DNA of 64,000 bases from Polytrichum commune. Its lineage: Eukaryota > Streptophyta > Polytrichopsida > Polytrichales > Polytrichaceae. Below are positions 1 through 10,525 of this stretch, in pieces. The notes below the pieces were generated by a model. That model was given only the letters and a program-made list of their open reading frames with translations. It was not told the DNA's origin and did not search any database. Numbering within the stretch: position 1 is the stretch's first letter; each line of letters opens with the position of its first letter. A program made the translations under genes and the position numbers. The stretch spans positions 34,554,527 through 34,618,526 of the forward strand of contig OX485808.1 in the NCBI GenBank assembly GCA_950295325.1, written 5' to 3'.

Positions 1-1050
1 TTGCAATTTTTAGGCCTTTTAAATATGGGGTTTCACACGTTGGTAATAGGTGGGGCCATGTGTCTCTATCGTTTTTGTGGCATAATGTGCAGTTGGGGTT
101 TTTGTATTTGAAGGGCCAAAAGATGTTTATCATGTGATTACCCATGTATTGAGCAAATTTGAATTTCAAAGTTCGGGTGATTTGGGCATCTATTACGCTT
201 TCATTTCTCCATAAATGGTTGGAGAGTTTCTAATTTATTTGGTTGTTGGATAGCCATTTGTCAACATATGGAATTTCTTTTTTTGGTTGTTACAACTTCA
301 CGGGTGCCATGTTTATTATTATGAATGTGCGGAGATTTCGGATGGCTCCATCATGTGTGTTGTTGGGCAACTTGCTAGCCAATAGGGGGTAGTGTGAGCT
401 AAGTGTATGTGGGTTGTAGCAAATGGTTTTTCCTTAAGTGTTCCTTTGTTGGCTAGTGTGCCAACTTTTTCGTTTCTAGTAATGCATGATTGTGCACGCA
501 CTTTGTGTGTGTGAATTGAGTGTGGGGTCTAGTATATCTGATGTACTATGGCTGCTATGAGGAGTTTATATGGGTGATGGTGTTGTGATGTTGGATGCTA
601 TATATGGTTGTTGATTAAGGATATCTTGCTAAGGCTGTTTGTGAATATGCGTGTGTCAATTTGGGTGGTTTGTGTGGATTTAATAGCGATAAGTATAGCG
701 TTGAGTTATGCTCCTAGGTTGTTTTGGTACCCTGGTAATCTTTCTGATAGTTGGAGATTTTTGTTGGGGCTATATACTCTTGATCCTGCAGTGTTGTCCA
801 CTATTTGACCTTCGGAGTTTTTGGAGGGTGGGATGAATGACCCGTCCGTGTATATGCATTGTTGAGGGTGAAATTTAAGAGGGTGGCAGTGATTGTATTT
901 GGCTAGTAGTGGTGTTGGGGGGGGGGTGGTTTGCTCTGGGGACATATGTGTGTTGACTGTTTGCTTTAGTACATGTTGTAGTTCGTGCGGGGTTTGTAGG
1001 TTTGCTGCTTAGTAATGTTAAGGAGGGAGCACGTCCTTGATATTATACAT
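1..1050 (-). pseudogene. Decayed LINE 3' end: RNase H domain and C-terminal zinc knuckle
   Basis: Reading the minus strand from about 1050 down to 1 gives a broken protein, in more than one frame, typical of the RNase H-bearing tail of plant LINE ORF2. The motif IYTDGSF near 844-850 is the first RNase H catalytic Asp site. It is followed by NTAGSRVYSPNKNLQLSERL and PGYQN, then a region reading IFTNSLSKISLINNHI, then TLANKGTLKEKP near 430, and a C-terminal C-x2-C-x9-H-x4-C knuckle at about 28-92. The copy is dead. The Glu normally following PGYQN..A is replaced by a stop, the usual Asp of FTDSL is Asn, and further stops and frameshifts follow. The reverse transcriptase part is not visible upstream, so the copy is truncated, and the window edge may cut its 3' end. 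The family assignment rests on recognised motifs. Confidence 0.8.
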
Positions 1051-2249
1051 ACAAACAACAGACTTGGACGTGGGATGAAAGTGAAGAAACTCAAGCAATA
1101 GTCTACATACAGATTGCATGGTGGAGCTAGACTGGTTGCGGCTGTGTCAGATGTTATTTGCGTATTAGTGGCATTTCCACTTGTGTCATTATCCATCTGC
1201 CCTGGTACCTGTGTGAAGCTTCTTCCGAACTTTCTATGTTACCTTTTTGTCATCCAAGTAATAATTACGGGCTGGGTTGGAAACCAAATTATGAGGAGGA
1301 AACTCTGGCGGATTCAACTTCACCTGCATGCTTGGGGTGCAGTAGATAGTAGTAGCTAGGGATCGAAAGTCAGTACAACCCACTTTGCATGATGGCATGG
1401 AGGGACTCGTTTCTTCATTGTATGTAAACTTCTTGTGCGTTGAAGTTGGTGTGAAAGGGTCACTGTGTGCCAGAGATTGATGTCAGACCTCAGAGCCAGT
1501 ATAATTGTACATTAAATTTGAGGAGTTGGATTGACATTTTGTGCACTTACGTAAGGACCCCAAATATGTTTGAGAAGCCGCGTTCACTTCGGCCACTCAG
1601 ATACTCCCTGCACGTCAGCCTCTGTGGAATTATTTGCATGTAAGTAAGTACACTAAATATGGTACTAAGTGTCACCAATTCTATCATTTGTATCATACAA
1701 TGGCCACACCGGGGGGCCCCGCACCGGCTGGGCTGGTTGGGGGCCGGCTGGACCCCTGGTGTGTCTTGGGTATCAGTGTCTAGGGAGGATTTTGGGCATA
1801 ATCAACAGCCTTTATTTTTTTGGGTAATTTTAGCCATATTTATCCTTCCCACAAGCGTTTGTGAATGGCAAAGGGAATAAAAAATGGCATAATTCTTCTT
1901 TCTACGCCAAGTGAAAACTGCCCAATAGGTCATTTAAGCCACACAATGACTAGGGCCAACGGTGGAAATCCCCAATATGGGCAAGGCCGACTTCCCCTGT
2001 GGGACTTGGTGGTGCAAGGCCATGGCCCCATGTGGCTGCGTGGTGATTGATGTGGAGGAAGGGCGTGGGGTGCACCTTTCATTAAATATGCTCTAGTTGT
2101 GATCCAGTTAGTGCATCCTACCTTTTGGCTTCGTCCTTCCATTGCAATGGTTCTTTAGCTCACTCCACTCACAAGTTTCACGGTTAGAAATAATTTTGGC
2201 GCTAGGGAAATGCCCAACATTGGGCTCCAGTGGTCACAATATGTTTTAG
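1051..2249. other. Intergenic, no gene seen; short repeat fragments
   Basis: No credible coding frame. At about 1635-1690 there is a piece resembling the edge of the AGTGTCA-ended repeat found at 7180 and 55985. At 1771-1806 there is a short piece of the ACCGGTT-rich MITE (CAGTGTCTAGGGAGG followed by TTTTGGGCATAATC). The rest is unremarkable. Confidence 0.5.
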
Positions 2250-3100
2250 ATGTTGTTCATGAGGTTCATAATCCTGTTGGTAGAGGCTCCCTCTTCAACA
2301 ACCAAAGAGAGACAAAGATTGTATGATCTCAATAGGCACTTCCAAGATAACCAGGTTGCTATACATTATTGGGCTGAGGCTATCTATGGTGAGGAGGATG
2401 CCCTTGAAAGGGTTTTGTGCCGAGTGTGCTTCATAATAGAGGGCAAAGATGTCACCCTTGCTTCTAAACTTGATTATCTTTGGAGACATTATTGGAGGAA
2501 AAAAATTTACAACAAGAGGCAGATCCTTCCGCTCCAAAATGGAAGATGGACCCCAACTGCCAACATGTGCAAAATGAGAGACTCCACACTACTAGACACA
2601 CCAACTTGGCTTTGCATCAGATTGTGCATGGTACAAGTGCAGATAATACTAAATAATTATTGAGTGTGTTATTTTGTTCCAATGTCTATTGAGCCATGGA
2701 AAACCAACCACAAGTTATGAATCCATGAGGTCCTTTGTTCTAGCAATTGAGAGTGAGAAATCTACATTTCAAACATTAGAGTGATAGGTCTGCTTGGGTG
2801 ATGGCTAAATGCATAGATAGGGTGGTCTTGGCCGCAACCAAAGATGGCATCAAACATGTGATTTTTTTTAATTCTTAGTTGTGATGAGGTCATTGCTTGT
2901 GATACTTAGTCTTACATTTCAGTAAACGCCAACATAATTAAGGATTGGGAACACCTTCCTTTACTTTTGACTCTTGGGATCAAAGTGCAAGATGGTGCAA
3001 CCTCAGAGGCCATAACCAAAACCATGTACAACGTTGGTGTTGTCTATGGGGGTCTATATGACGAAGCTCTTGTTGGCCGAATGAATAGCTTTGAGGTAGA
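2250..3100 (+). pseudogene. hAT transposase, N-terminal part (BED-finger-like), broken
   Basis: The open stretch 2250-2663 contains a C-x2-C pair (LCRVC) followed by KLDYLWRHYWRKK, the layout of a BED-type DNA-binding zinc finger at the start of hAT transposases. The later stretch 2880-3100 reads, with one stop, SCDEVIACDT, then WEHLPLLLTLGIKVQDGATS and GGLYDEALVGRMNSFEVD. That matches the start of the hAT catalytic region, where a DDE-fold segment normally follows. Between them (2664-2880) the frame is lost. The block ends exactly at the left TSD of the SINE. Non-functional. Confidence 0.55.
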
Positions 3101-3477
3101 TAGAAACTCCAACCCCTTTCAAGCAAGGGGCCGGCGTGAATAAAGTGTCCGTTCGTAATGCCAATGACCCGATGCCCACTGGACAAGGGGACATTGGGAC
3201 AAATACTACTCTCCCCTTTTGAGGATGGACACTATAGCGACATACTATACAAGTTCCTGGCTAGCCACTACTGCCTTGAAGATACCGGACATGGTATCCC
3301 CCCAAAGGGCTTTGAGGTACCCATACAACAAGGTCCAAGGACCCCCCACCATAGTTGGGTGGACTAAGCTGGTGAGCACCACGCCGGCATGGGGAACAGA
3401 ACCCACAACCTCCTCATTGGGGGTCATGAGCCCTAGCCACCAAGCCAAGGCCCGTGGTGCCTTAGCTTTGAGGTAGA
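3086..3477 (-). mobile_element. tRNA-derived SINE, full-length copy 1, with 15-bp TSD
   Basis: A 362-bp insert (3101-3462) is flanked by identical 15-bp copies of TAGCTTTGAGGTAGA (3086-3100 and 3463-3477). On the minus strand it begins AGGCACCACGGGCCTTGGC and carries a pol III A-box-like TGGCTTGGTGG and a B-box-like GGTTCTGTTCC. It ends in a GGAGTTTCT-type tail rather than poly(A). The element at 7692-8053 has the same length, the same ends and its own TSD, so this is a real mobile family. The insertion interrupts the hAT relic and is therefore younger than it. Open frames within it are incidental. Confidence 0.85.
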
Positions 3478-3833
3478 CTAAGCTGCCACCATGTAAGGAC
3501 TCCGAAGTGGTGTAACAATGATCTTGCAAAAGACCTATGCGCCATACATGCATGGTTGGAGTCCATTGTATGGTTCACAAACGCAACTTGGCAATGCAAA
3601 CCATCTCCAAAGAGCCCTTGGTCCAAAAGATCAAAGACCTCCTCTCTTCCATGTATAACTTCTTTGCTCACAGTCCAAAGCAAAGAGTGGAGTTCCAGAA
3701 TCCTGTTACCACTTTGGACAACAAGGGCCTTAAGATCTTGCAAAACACCAAGACGAGGTGGATTAGCAAGCTTTCACTCTTGAAGAGGGTTCTTGACGAG
3801 TATAGGTCACTTGTAAGGAAAGATGGTTGTTGA
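3478..3833 (+). pseudogene. hAT transposase, central part, broken
   Basis: Directly after the SINE the hAT frame resumes. It reads GVTMILQKTYAPYMHG, then (after a frame change) GVHCMVHKRNLAMQTISKEP, followed by LSSMYNFFAHSPKQRVEFQ and KTRWISKLSLLKRVLDEYR. The GVHCMVH...NLA and KTRWIS signatures belong to hAT transposases of the kind usually annotated as zinc finger protein 862-like. The frame ends at a TGA near 3831. Confidence 0.65.
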
Positions 3834-4099
3834 CAAGGACTTTGGACTTTTTAAATTTAGGGTTCAAAATGTGGCCTTTCTAGTTGCTCTTGGACTTAGT
3901 AATTTCATAAGTATGTTGCACCTGCAATGAATCAAAACCAAACCAGATGTAATTGAAATTAAGGAACTGAGGATAAACAAACTAAGTCTATGGACTTTAA
4001 CATGCATAGTGCTTTGGCCTACTTTCTTATGCTATGGACACTTATCATTCATAACCAGAGATAAGGTAACAATATTCTTGTTTGACTATATAATCAAAA

Positions 4100-4560
4100 T
4101 AAGAATGAATTAAAGAAGACTAGAAGGGTGACTGCATTGCCTATTCAAGTTTCGCTAAAAAAACTAATTAACACGAAACAATAACCTACACCAAAATGCC
4201 CTTGGCTTTGGTAAAGAGACACAAATGGGTTACTACATGTAAGACTATTGACAATGACTATGCTTAGCCTTGCACACCACACAAGGGGCATATAAAATGA
4301 ACGCACTACTAGACTATTGACTAGGTACATTGTGGGAGGCATGTGGTAGTCACAAATGCATGTAATGCAGTTGAGAGACGCCAATCCCTTTACCCTTGCA
4401 CAAATAAATGTATGGTTGGTCTAAATCATAAATAACCTCAAAAAAACATGTGTTTTCCCTAATTAAACTTATTTGAAACACCCACATGATACAAAAATCA
4501 TCTTTTAAGTCTTTCCTTAATGTTTCCATAGGTATTTTCCTAACCAATATTCAAACTACA
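4100..4560 (-). repeat. Dispersed repeat R1, copy inverted relative to 43840-44300
   Basis: Read on the minus strand, this segment matches 43840-44300 (+) over several hundred bases. Shared stretches include CTTTACCAAAGCCAAGGGCA and GACTTAAAAG-GATTT. The minus strand has a 65-aa frame (4350-4547) whose relatives in the other copy (DLKGDLCIIQV-type residues) contain stops, so a decayed transposon coding part is possible. I do not recognise the family. Confidence 0.5.
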
Positions 4561-4726
4561 ATTTGTGATGCATCTTATTGTTTGCTTTAATCCATTCACA
4601 ATTAGATAAAGTGTGCACAAGCAAGAGACTACTATATTGTGGACTTTATTTGTGCATTGGGTCTTTGTCAAGCTGATCTATAGCAAAATTGTGTGGACAT
4701 GAGTTGTGCATTTATGACGACAAAGT

Positions 4727-5230
4727 TTGATGAGTTCAATAACATGAGCTTTGGCGCATCTAACCTTTGTCCAACGAGCCGCTAGGGGCCAAAGGCCCAC
4801 CGCTGGTGGGAGAAGAAGTCCGCAGGGAAGTTGGCAAAGCAGAGAGTTTGTTTGGGAAATAGGTAGTGATGCTTACACCAAAAGAATCATCAAAACAACT
4901 ACGAAACAATATGGAATGGTTTGATTTTTGATCTTGGCATTGAAATTTGGCCCACACCTAACATAGGGATGATTGATATAATGTAAGCCATTATAAGATG
5001 GCCTGCAATAATCTCAATTAAGCTGTGTTTGGAAGTGTGCATATGGGTATTGCAGTTCGGAGGGCCTTGTAACATAGTTATTGCCAATGAAGATGCCTCA
5101 CCACATCCTTTATGACATTTTGTGTCACATACTATTTGGAACTACACAAGGCTATTACTATTTTGTATATATATCATTATATTGATGAGTTCAATAACAT
5201 GAGCTTTGGCGCATCTAACCTTTGTCCAAC
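4727..5230. repeat. 49-bp direct duplication flanking ~406 bp
   Basis: The sequence beginning TTGATGAGTTCAATAACATG and ending CCTTTGTCCAAC occurs identically at 4727-4775 and 5182-5230, 455 bp apart. The repeat is far too long for a transposase TSD. It fits a local duplication, or an insertion repaired through long homology, inside the hAT relic. Confidence 0.85.
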
Positions 5231-5490
5231 AAGAGTGGGCGACAAATTTGAATACTAACATGGAGCCATTGTCACTTGGCATTGGTAGTCCTACGCACTT
5301 CCTGCAAAAAGAGCACATTCGCACATAAGAGGAGATAGAGGTTACAAAAGGTGATTACTTCCATGTTATGGCCCAAGTGAAAGCTTAGTCCACCAACGCG
5401 TCCAAGATCCTTATGGCCAAGCTCAACCGCCACTTTCCTTCCCAAGACATCATGGCAACCCTGGGAATATGTTAGCCTTCATATTGGATT

Positions 5491-5508
5491 TGGGGGGGGG
5501 GGGGGGGG
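5491..5508. repeat. poly(G) tract
   Basis: A run of about 18 G. Other long G or C runs lie near 8341, 25292, 29367, 33387 and 45727. Their exact lengths are likely to be sequencing-error prone. Confidence 0.8.
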
Positions 5509-5559
5509 TGTAAGACGTCACTTTGATCAAAAACTTCTATTTCAACTTAGAAAGTTTGG

Positions 5560-6010
5560 CAATGTCCATCCTAGATTCTATAAAGTTGGATGCTCAAGCA
5601 AGTTGCTTCAAGCTTACCATGTATAACAACGATGCTTAGACATTGTAGGAGCCTCTCACACAAAACCCTCTCTCTAAGTTGTGGAAGAAGCTGAACATGA
5701 ATCTGGTGATAGCAAATGAATATAGTGAGTTTATGAGAATGGTGAGCTTAATGTAGTGCAAATGCTAGGCAATGCGGAGGGTGAGAGCACCTTTTTTACC
5801 CTAAGCTTCTTGAAATCAAAACTAAGAAACCACTTGTCAACAATCCATTTGGACTTGTGTGCACATTTGTTCTTTCAGCCATTCCTTAGGCTCCAAACCT
5901 TCTTGTACCACGAAGCCATAGAGGATTGGAAACAAATGAGGATTCAAATGGAGGGGAAGCTCAAAGTGGTTCAATTATGGGCGGGCATCCTTCATGCTAC
6001 CCTGCCTTAG
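5560..6010 (+). pseudogene. hAT transposase, C-terminal dimerisation region, broken
   Basis: The frame at 5756-6008 reads MLGNAEGESTFFTLSFLKSK then LRNHLSTIHLDLCAHLFFQP, with a C-terminal AIEDWK segment. This has the form of the hAT C-terminal dimerisation region, where a 'ved E r x FS x L x f x K x K x R n x L' pattern precedes 'HLD'. Upstream (5690-5755) remnants such as LWKKLNMN and EYSEFMRM agree. It is in the right order for the same element as the 2250-3833 blocks but is separated by 1.7 kb of other DNA. Confidence 0.6.
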
Positions 6011-6566
6011 TCTTTAGTGTGACAATGCTATTTTTGTCATCATTTGGCATGTTAAAAGAATATGGTGGGCCTTTTGACCTTGACTAACAAGTTGGGGATG
6101 GTAGTGGCAAGTGCCTTAAGTTACAGTTAGCTACTACCTTTATTTCCATAGCTTCAACAAACTCTTGTCCAGGTGCAGAGCACCTACTTACACCATTTTC
6201 TTGCCATGTACCATTGCCAATGCACAACTATTATAATACAAGCCATGGTCTATTTTGAAATTGTGCTAGCTCATTCGGTTTTGTCTTACTTGACTTCAAA
6301 GTAGGTTGGTGCACACGGTGGGTTCAAGAAGGAGATAATGATGTGTGGAGCATGGTGGAGCTTCACCAAATCCAACTCTAATGGAACCATCACAATTTTG
6401 ATGTGCTTTGACCTTGTGTATTTGTGCTTTGATCTAAGGTTGTTTGGGTTGTGTGTATGTTTGTGCACGTCCATTAAACGTTGCATTGGGCAGGGTTTCG
6501 AAACCATCATTCAACCTTTTAATTAGGTGTCAAAGCGGAGTGTGAAATTATCGTGATGGAAACACC

Positions 6567-6597
<31 letters not shown>

Positions 6598-6680
6598 CAC
6601 ATACACATACACACATACACATACACATACACATACACATCTACATATATACATACATATGTATATATATATATATACCC
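6567..6680. repeat. AT / ACACAT microsatellite
   Basis: A compound simple repeat: (AT)n, then (ACACAT)n, then (AT)n. The long minus-strand frame through it is an artefact of the simple repeat. Confidence 0.95.
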
Positions 6681-6949
6681 ATGTTGCTATGCTTGCTTTC
6701 TTCAATATGCCATCAAGGCTAAAACATAATTACATTTGTCGCCACATATTGGCCTTTAGAAACTCTGCCATGTGCATCTTATGTGGCATCCCATGTATTC
6801 ATGGCCACGCGAGCTGCCTCCATAATACTTTCTTATGTAGCCAGCTCTTCTTTTGGACCACACAGTTGGAAGCCATGTTGGCATTTACTCGACATGTACG
6901 AATCGCCTCTAAGGCTCCTCTCATGTTATGAAATATATATTGTTGATAA

Positions 6950-7140
6950 TTGGTCGAGTTCTAGTGTTTCCAAATCCAACTGGTTGTGTGTTCACATCTT
7001 TCGGTATTTTTACGATTTGGAGGTTATTCTCTAATTTCCTAAAAAATAATCAGTATTTTTTCTAAAGTCTTGAACTACAATCAGATAGTTCTTAAACTCA
7101 ACTGGTTCATCTGTAACTAGCGGTCAGTTCTCCCCGTTCA
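6950..7140 (+). mobile_element. ACCGGTT MITE, degenerate copy
   Basis: Shows the family order: TGGTCGAGTTCTAGTGTTTCC, CATCTTTCGGT, GTCTTGAACT, CTCAACTGGTTCATCTG, TTCTCCCCGTTCATTG. The 5' end is missing or diverged. Confidence 0.6.
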
Positions 7141-7179
7141 TTGATTTGCCTTGCTCATTACTTATTACACACTGCTTAT

Positions 7180-7465
7180 GTAGTGTCACTAACACTAAAC
7201 GTAAACCCTAACATTATTTGTCATTCCTAGTGAAAGTTTATGGGCATTGTGTATTTGCAATGTTGCAATTCTTGTCACTTACTAAGTAATTTTTCACCCA
7301 AATTTTCAATCCAGTAGCTTGTTACAAAGCTGTCAAGATGCAGGTATACCAAACTAAATGTGGATGAACTAAAAGTAAGTTGGGATGGAAACTTATTCAC
7401 AAGAAGTGTCACCATAATAGTTACGACAGTGACATACAATACCATATGACACTAAACACAATTTT
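7180..7465. repeat. AGTGTCA-ended repeat R2, copy 1
   Basis: Alignable by eye with 55985-56330. Shared stretches include CCTAACATTATTTG, TGTCACTTACTAAGT, AAACTTATTC-AAGAAGTGTCA and CCATATGACACTAAA. Both copies start with an (A/G)AGTGTCAC-type word and end with its complement, so a small non-autonomous DNA transposon is possible. Confidence 0.5.
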
Positions 7466-7679
7466 TAGTGTAGTTCACTTCGTGTTATAAAGAGATTGGA
7501 TTATGTTCTCAATTTTTATTATCTACTCTCTATGTGGCTTAAACCCAAGACCTTAACCCAAATATCATGGGAATTCTAGGGATAAGTTGCCTAAGGCCGG
7601 AATAATACTTGGATGAGTGATCTTCCTAGCACTTGATTTATGGTGCACCCTGCCACTTATGACCCACCCGATCATAGTG

Positions 7680-8065
7680 GGGGGATGTAGAGGCACCACG
7701 GGCCTTGGCTTGGTGGTTAGGCTCATGGCCCCCAATGAGGAGGTTGTGGGTTCTATTCCCCATGCCGGCGTGGTGCTCACCACCTTAGTCCACCCAACTA
7801 TGGGGGGGGTCCTTGGACCTTGTTGTATGGGTACCTCAAAGCCCTTTGGGGGGATACCATGTCCGGTATCTTCAAGGCACTAGTGGCTAGCTAGGAACTA
7901 GTATAGTGTGTCACTATAGTGTCCATCCTCGAAAGGGGAGAGTAGTATTGTCCCAGTGTCCCCTTGTCCAGTGGCCATCGGGTTCATTGGCATTACGAAC
8001 GGACACTTTATTCACGCCGGCCCCTTGTAGACCGGAGTTTCTCTCTCTCTCTAGGGGGATGTAGA
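7680..8065 (+). mobile_element. tRNA-derived SINE, full-length copy 2, with 12-bp TSD
   Basis: A 362-bp element (7692-8053) is flanked by GGGGGATGTAGA (7680-7691 and 8054-8065). It has an A-box-like TGGCTTGGTGGTTAG at 7706-7720 and a B-box-like GGTTCTATTCC at 7749-7759, about 30 bp apart, as in a tRNA-related SINE head. The body is closely similar to copy 1, and the tail ends GTTTCTCTCTCTCTCTA. The different TSD shows an independent insertion. Confidence 0.85.
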
Positions 8066-8319
8066 TGAACCGGATATTTTCAACCAATCATGTGGGAACC
8101 TAGGGCTTCCCCTTAGGGAGATAGGTGCCAACGGGCTTCTCCGTTGTTCAAGGTTCACCTTCAAAAGGAGGTAGTAGTCTTTAGAAGCACTTCAATTCTC
8201 GTAATGCCTGAATTGGGATAACATATAGACTTAGACCAACTCGAAAATGAAGCAACACATTCATGCCGGTGGCAACATTGGAATCGTCTTTCTTTATTAA
8301 GTGTTTATTAACTACTTTA

Positions 8320-8440
8320 CAGTCAATGATGAACACAATTGGGGGGGGGGGGGAGGGAAGAGTTATATATATTTCTATAAAGAATCAACACACATTCGCT
8401 TATGATAACCATGATAACTAAATCAAAGAAGGTCCGATAT
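8320..8440. repeat. Fragment of dispersed repeat R3
   Basis: Resembles part of 49190-49300: AACACAATTGGGGG, AATCAACACACAT and GGTCCGAT are shared in order. It includes a poly(G) tract near 8341. Confidence 0.4.
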
Positions 8441-9060
8441 TCAATATGATTTTTGTTGGTGTTTCATCAATATCCCCTAGAGTGGTATTGTGACATAACC
8501 ACCTAAGACTTCCACCATCACTTAGGTCCCATCACATGGTTTACATAACAAATGCAAATAAGTTGATTTTCTAATACTTTTTCTTTCAACATTGATGTAT
8601 TATCTCCTCTACATGCAATTTGAACCCAAAGTCCCAAGGGGGGGGGTCTATGCCGTACCCCTAGAACATCCACCTTCACCGACTAGGCCCCATTGCACAA
8701 ATTTAATAACAAATGCATATCTCAACTTGGTTTCCATTTTTTTGTTCCCAATAATTATGAAATTTTCTCATCTACATGCCCTTGAAATCAGTAGGGGGCT
8801 TTGTCTTATACCCCCTAGAACACTCATCTTCACCTAAGCCCCAACACATAGATTTTATATCAAATACAACTCAATTAGTTATCAAGAAATCGAGCTCTTT
8901 CAACATTGATGAACATCTCTCCTCTACATGTACTTGAGATCAAAAGGGGGAATTGTAATGTAGTTCCTAGAATAATGGCCTTCACCTAGGCCCCGCCACA
9001 TAGATTTCATCTCTAATACAAGTCAACTAATTTTCTTAAAATTTGATTTTTCTCTTCTAT
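8440..9060. repeat. Tandem array, ~155-bp unit, about four copies
   Basis: The motif TCTACATG recurs at 8608, 8771 and 8923, and TAGGYCCCxxCACA-type words recur near 8522, 8682, 8836 and 8983. Spacing is therefore about 147-163 bp. Each unit has a G-rich block, a CCCCTAGAA-type word, a CACC(TA)GGCCCC word and an AT-rich end. No coding function. Confidence 0.75.
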
Positions 9061-9919
9061 ATCTTCACGAAGGTGTCCTCGATCTCAAGGGGTTTATTGT
9101 TCCACACTGTTACAAGAAAACGGTTGCCTAGAAGGCCTTGGTGTATCTTCAAATCCTTTGTAAATGAGCACTTCCAATATGAGTTTGGGCATCAACGTAA
9201 AACGATTAAGGACAATCCAAAAATGTGGATGGATCCTACTTTTCCATTATCTTAAATACTTGGTAATAGGGGTCTATAAGTCCATTAAGATAGTCCACAA
9301 ACTTTGTGGGTAGTTCCCAAAAACTTGGTTATAGGGGTGTGCTCATGCTCACATCCTAGCTTCTCTATGAAAACTCAATGTGTAAACTAAAACATCATTG
9401 AGAAACCCTATTTCGAATGTGCTCTTCGATTTAAGAGAAATTGAGTTGTGAATTTTAGACAAAGTCCTTATAAACCTTTAGAAGTGAGGAAAAATACCTA
9501 GATGGGGGGAGGGGGTGTCCTAGGGATCGACATTATGATGTGATGTGATGTGATGTGATGTGATGTGACGTGGCTTGAAAATGTTCCAATAATTAAAATT
9601 ATTGCCAAGAGTTATGACTAGCGTCGACTACAATAACAATTGATTATGTTTACAAATTTATTTTTGCATTGGACTGATGTCGACAAACCAACTCTTGTAG
9701 TGGACTAGATTGGGATTGGATGTAGTAGACAAGGTTATGTGCTTCCTAGACAGAAAAATCTATGAAAAGGAAAGTAAACATAAACAACCATCCTAAGGGT
9801 GGTTAACCATGTAGAGTAGGGGTTTTGATGGGGGTATGGAGTGGTTGTGTTTGTGGAAACCTTAGCATTCTATTCTGCTTTTTTCATGGAAATAGAATCA
9901 AAGTCAATACAGTATTGTA
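9061..9919. other. Intergenic; contains (GATGT)n microsatellite
   Basis: No credible gene. A (GATGT)n tract lies at about 9536-9569. Confidence 0.6.
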
Positions 9920-10525
9920 ATACCACTTATGGTATTTAATGTCACACACACTATTGGTGAACAATCTAAGCTAGATGCCAAGAGCTTTTAAAGTGCCACA
10001 ACTGCTATTATCAATATGACATTGCTCATCGACATAAGTAACCTTTTAAACTGAAAATATTTACGTTGTGACATGTAGTGTAGCACATTGGGATACTTGA
10101 GATGACTATTTTGTGTTTTAGTATGTCATGAGAAGATATTATTGAGCATACGAATGGCAAGCGTCACATGTTTACACTTTAGTAAGCATAGAAAGATATT
10201 TTGAGCATACCAATGGCAAGTGTCATGTCTTTGTAATTTAGTATTCAAGAAGAAGGTACCCTTGAGCATGCTAATGCCAAGTGTCATTTATATACATTTT
10301 TGTCAACTTATAAACCATTGTGTAATATAGGCATGCGCCTCATAGCACTGTTGAACATAAATCTCATGCCAAGATATTAGTAAGCACACTTGAACGCCAA
10401 GTGTCATGAGTGGACACTAATGATGAAGTTGTTGATATTTAGTATAACCTAGGGAATGCCTCAAAATAGGGTAAATGACATTAATTACACATGTGGCATT
10501 AAATACCACAAACGGTGTACCACCT
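9920..10525 (+). mobile_element. ~600-bp element with terminal inverted repeats (R4), copy 1
   Basis: The left end (9930-9955, TGGTATTTAATGTCACA) and the complement of the right end (10490-10515, TGGTATTTAATGCCACA) form imperfect inverted termini of at least 17 bp. Internally there are three or four ~65-bp subrepeats, each with GAGCATxC-AATGxCAAG(T/C)GTCA (10145-10300). The right part matches 36560-36960 in inverse orientation. No transposase frame is visible, so it would be non-autonomous. Confidence 0.6.

Larger units (their letters stand above)
2250..6010 (+). mobile_element. hAT-type DNA transposon relic with nested insertions
   Basis: Three separated plus-strand blocks (2250-3100, 3478-3833, 5560-6010) read as N-terminal, central and C-terminal parts of one hAT-like transposase. 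They occur in the right order and on the same strand. The first two join cleanly once the SINE at 3101-3462 and one TSD copy are set aside. The central-to-C-terminal gap (3834-5560) holds unrelated DNA, including part of a dispersed repeat (4100-4560) and a 49-bp direct duplication (4727-4775 and 5182-5230). Many stops and frame changes show it is inactive. I did not find convincing hAT terminal inverted repeats or an 8-bp TSD. Confidence 0.6.

Noticed and set aside
3245-3553. 102-aa minus-strand frame
   Set aside because: It lies mostly within the SINE; similar frames appear in the other copy because the element is repeated, not because it codes.
6523-6705. Minus-strand frame rich in Tyr/Ile/Val/Cys
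   Set aside because: It is a translation of the AT/ACACAT microsatellite.
7700-7770. Apparent tRNA gene signals
   Set aside because: A and B boxes are present, but the sequence does not fold as a full tRNA and recurs as the SINE head.
7565-7883. 72- and 88-aa frames on opposite strands
   Set aside because: Both overlap the head of the second SINE.
8440-9060. CRISPR-like regular spacing
   Set aside because: The units are ~155-bp degenerate tandem repeats in a plant genome, not short identical repeats with unique spacers.
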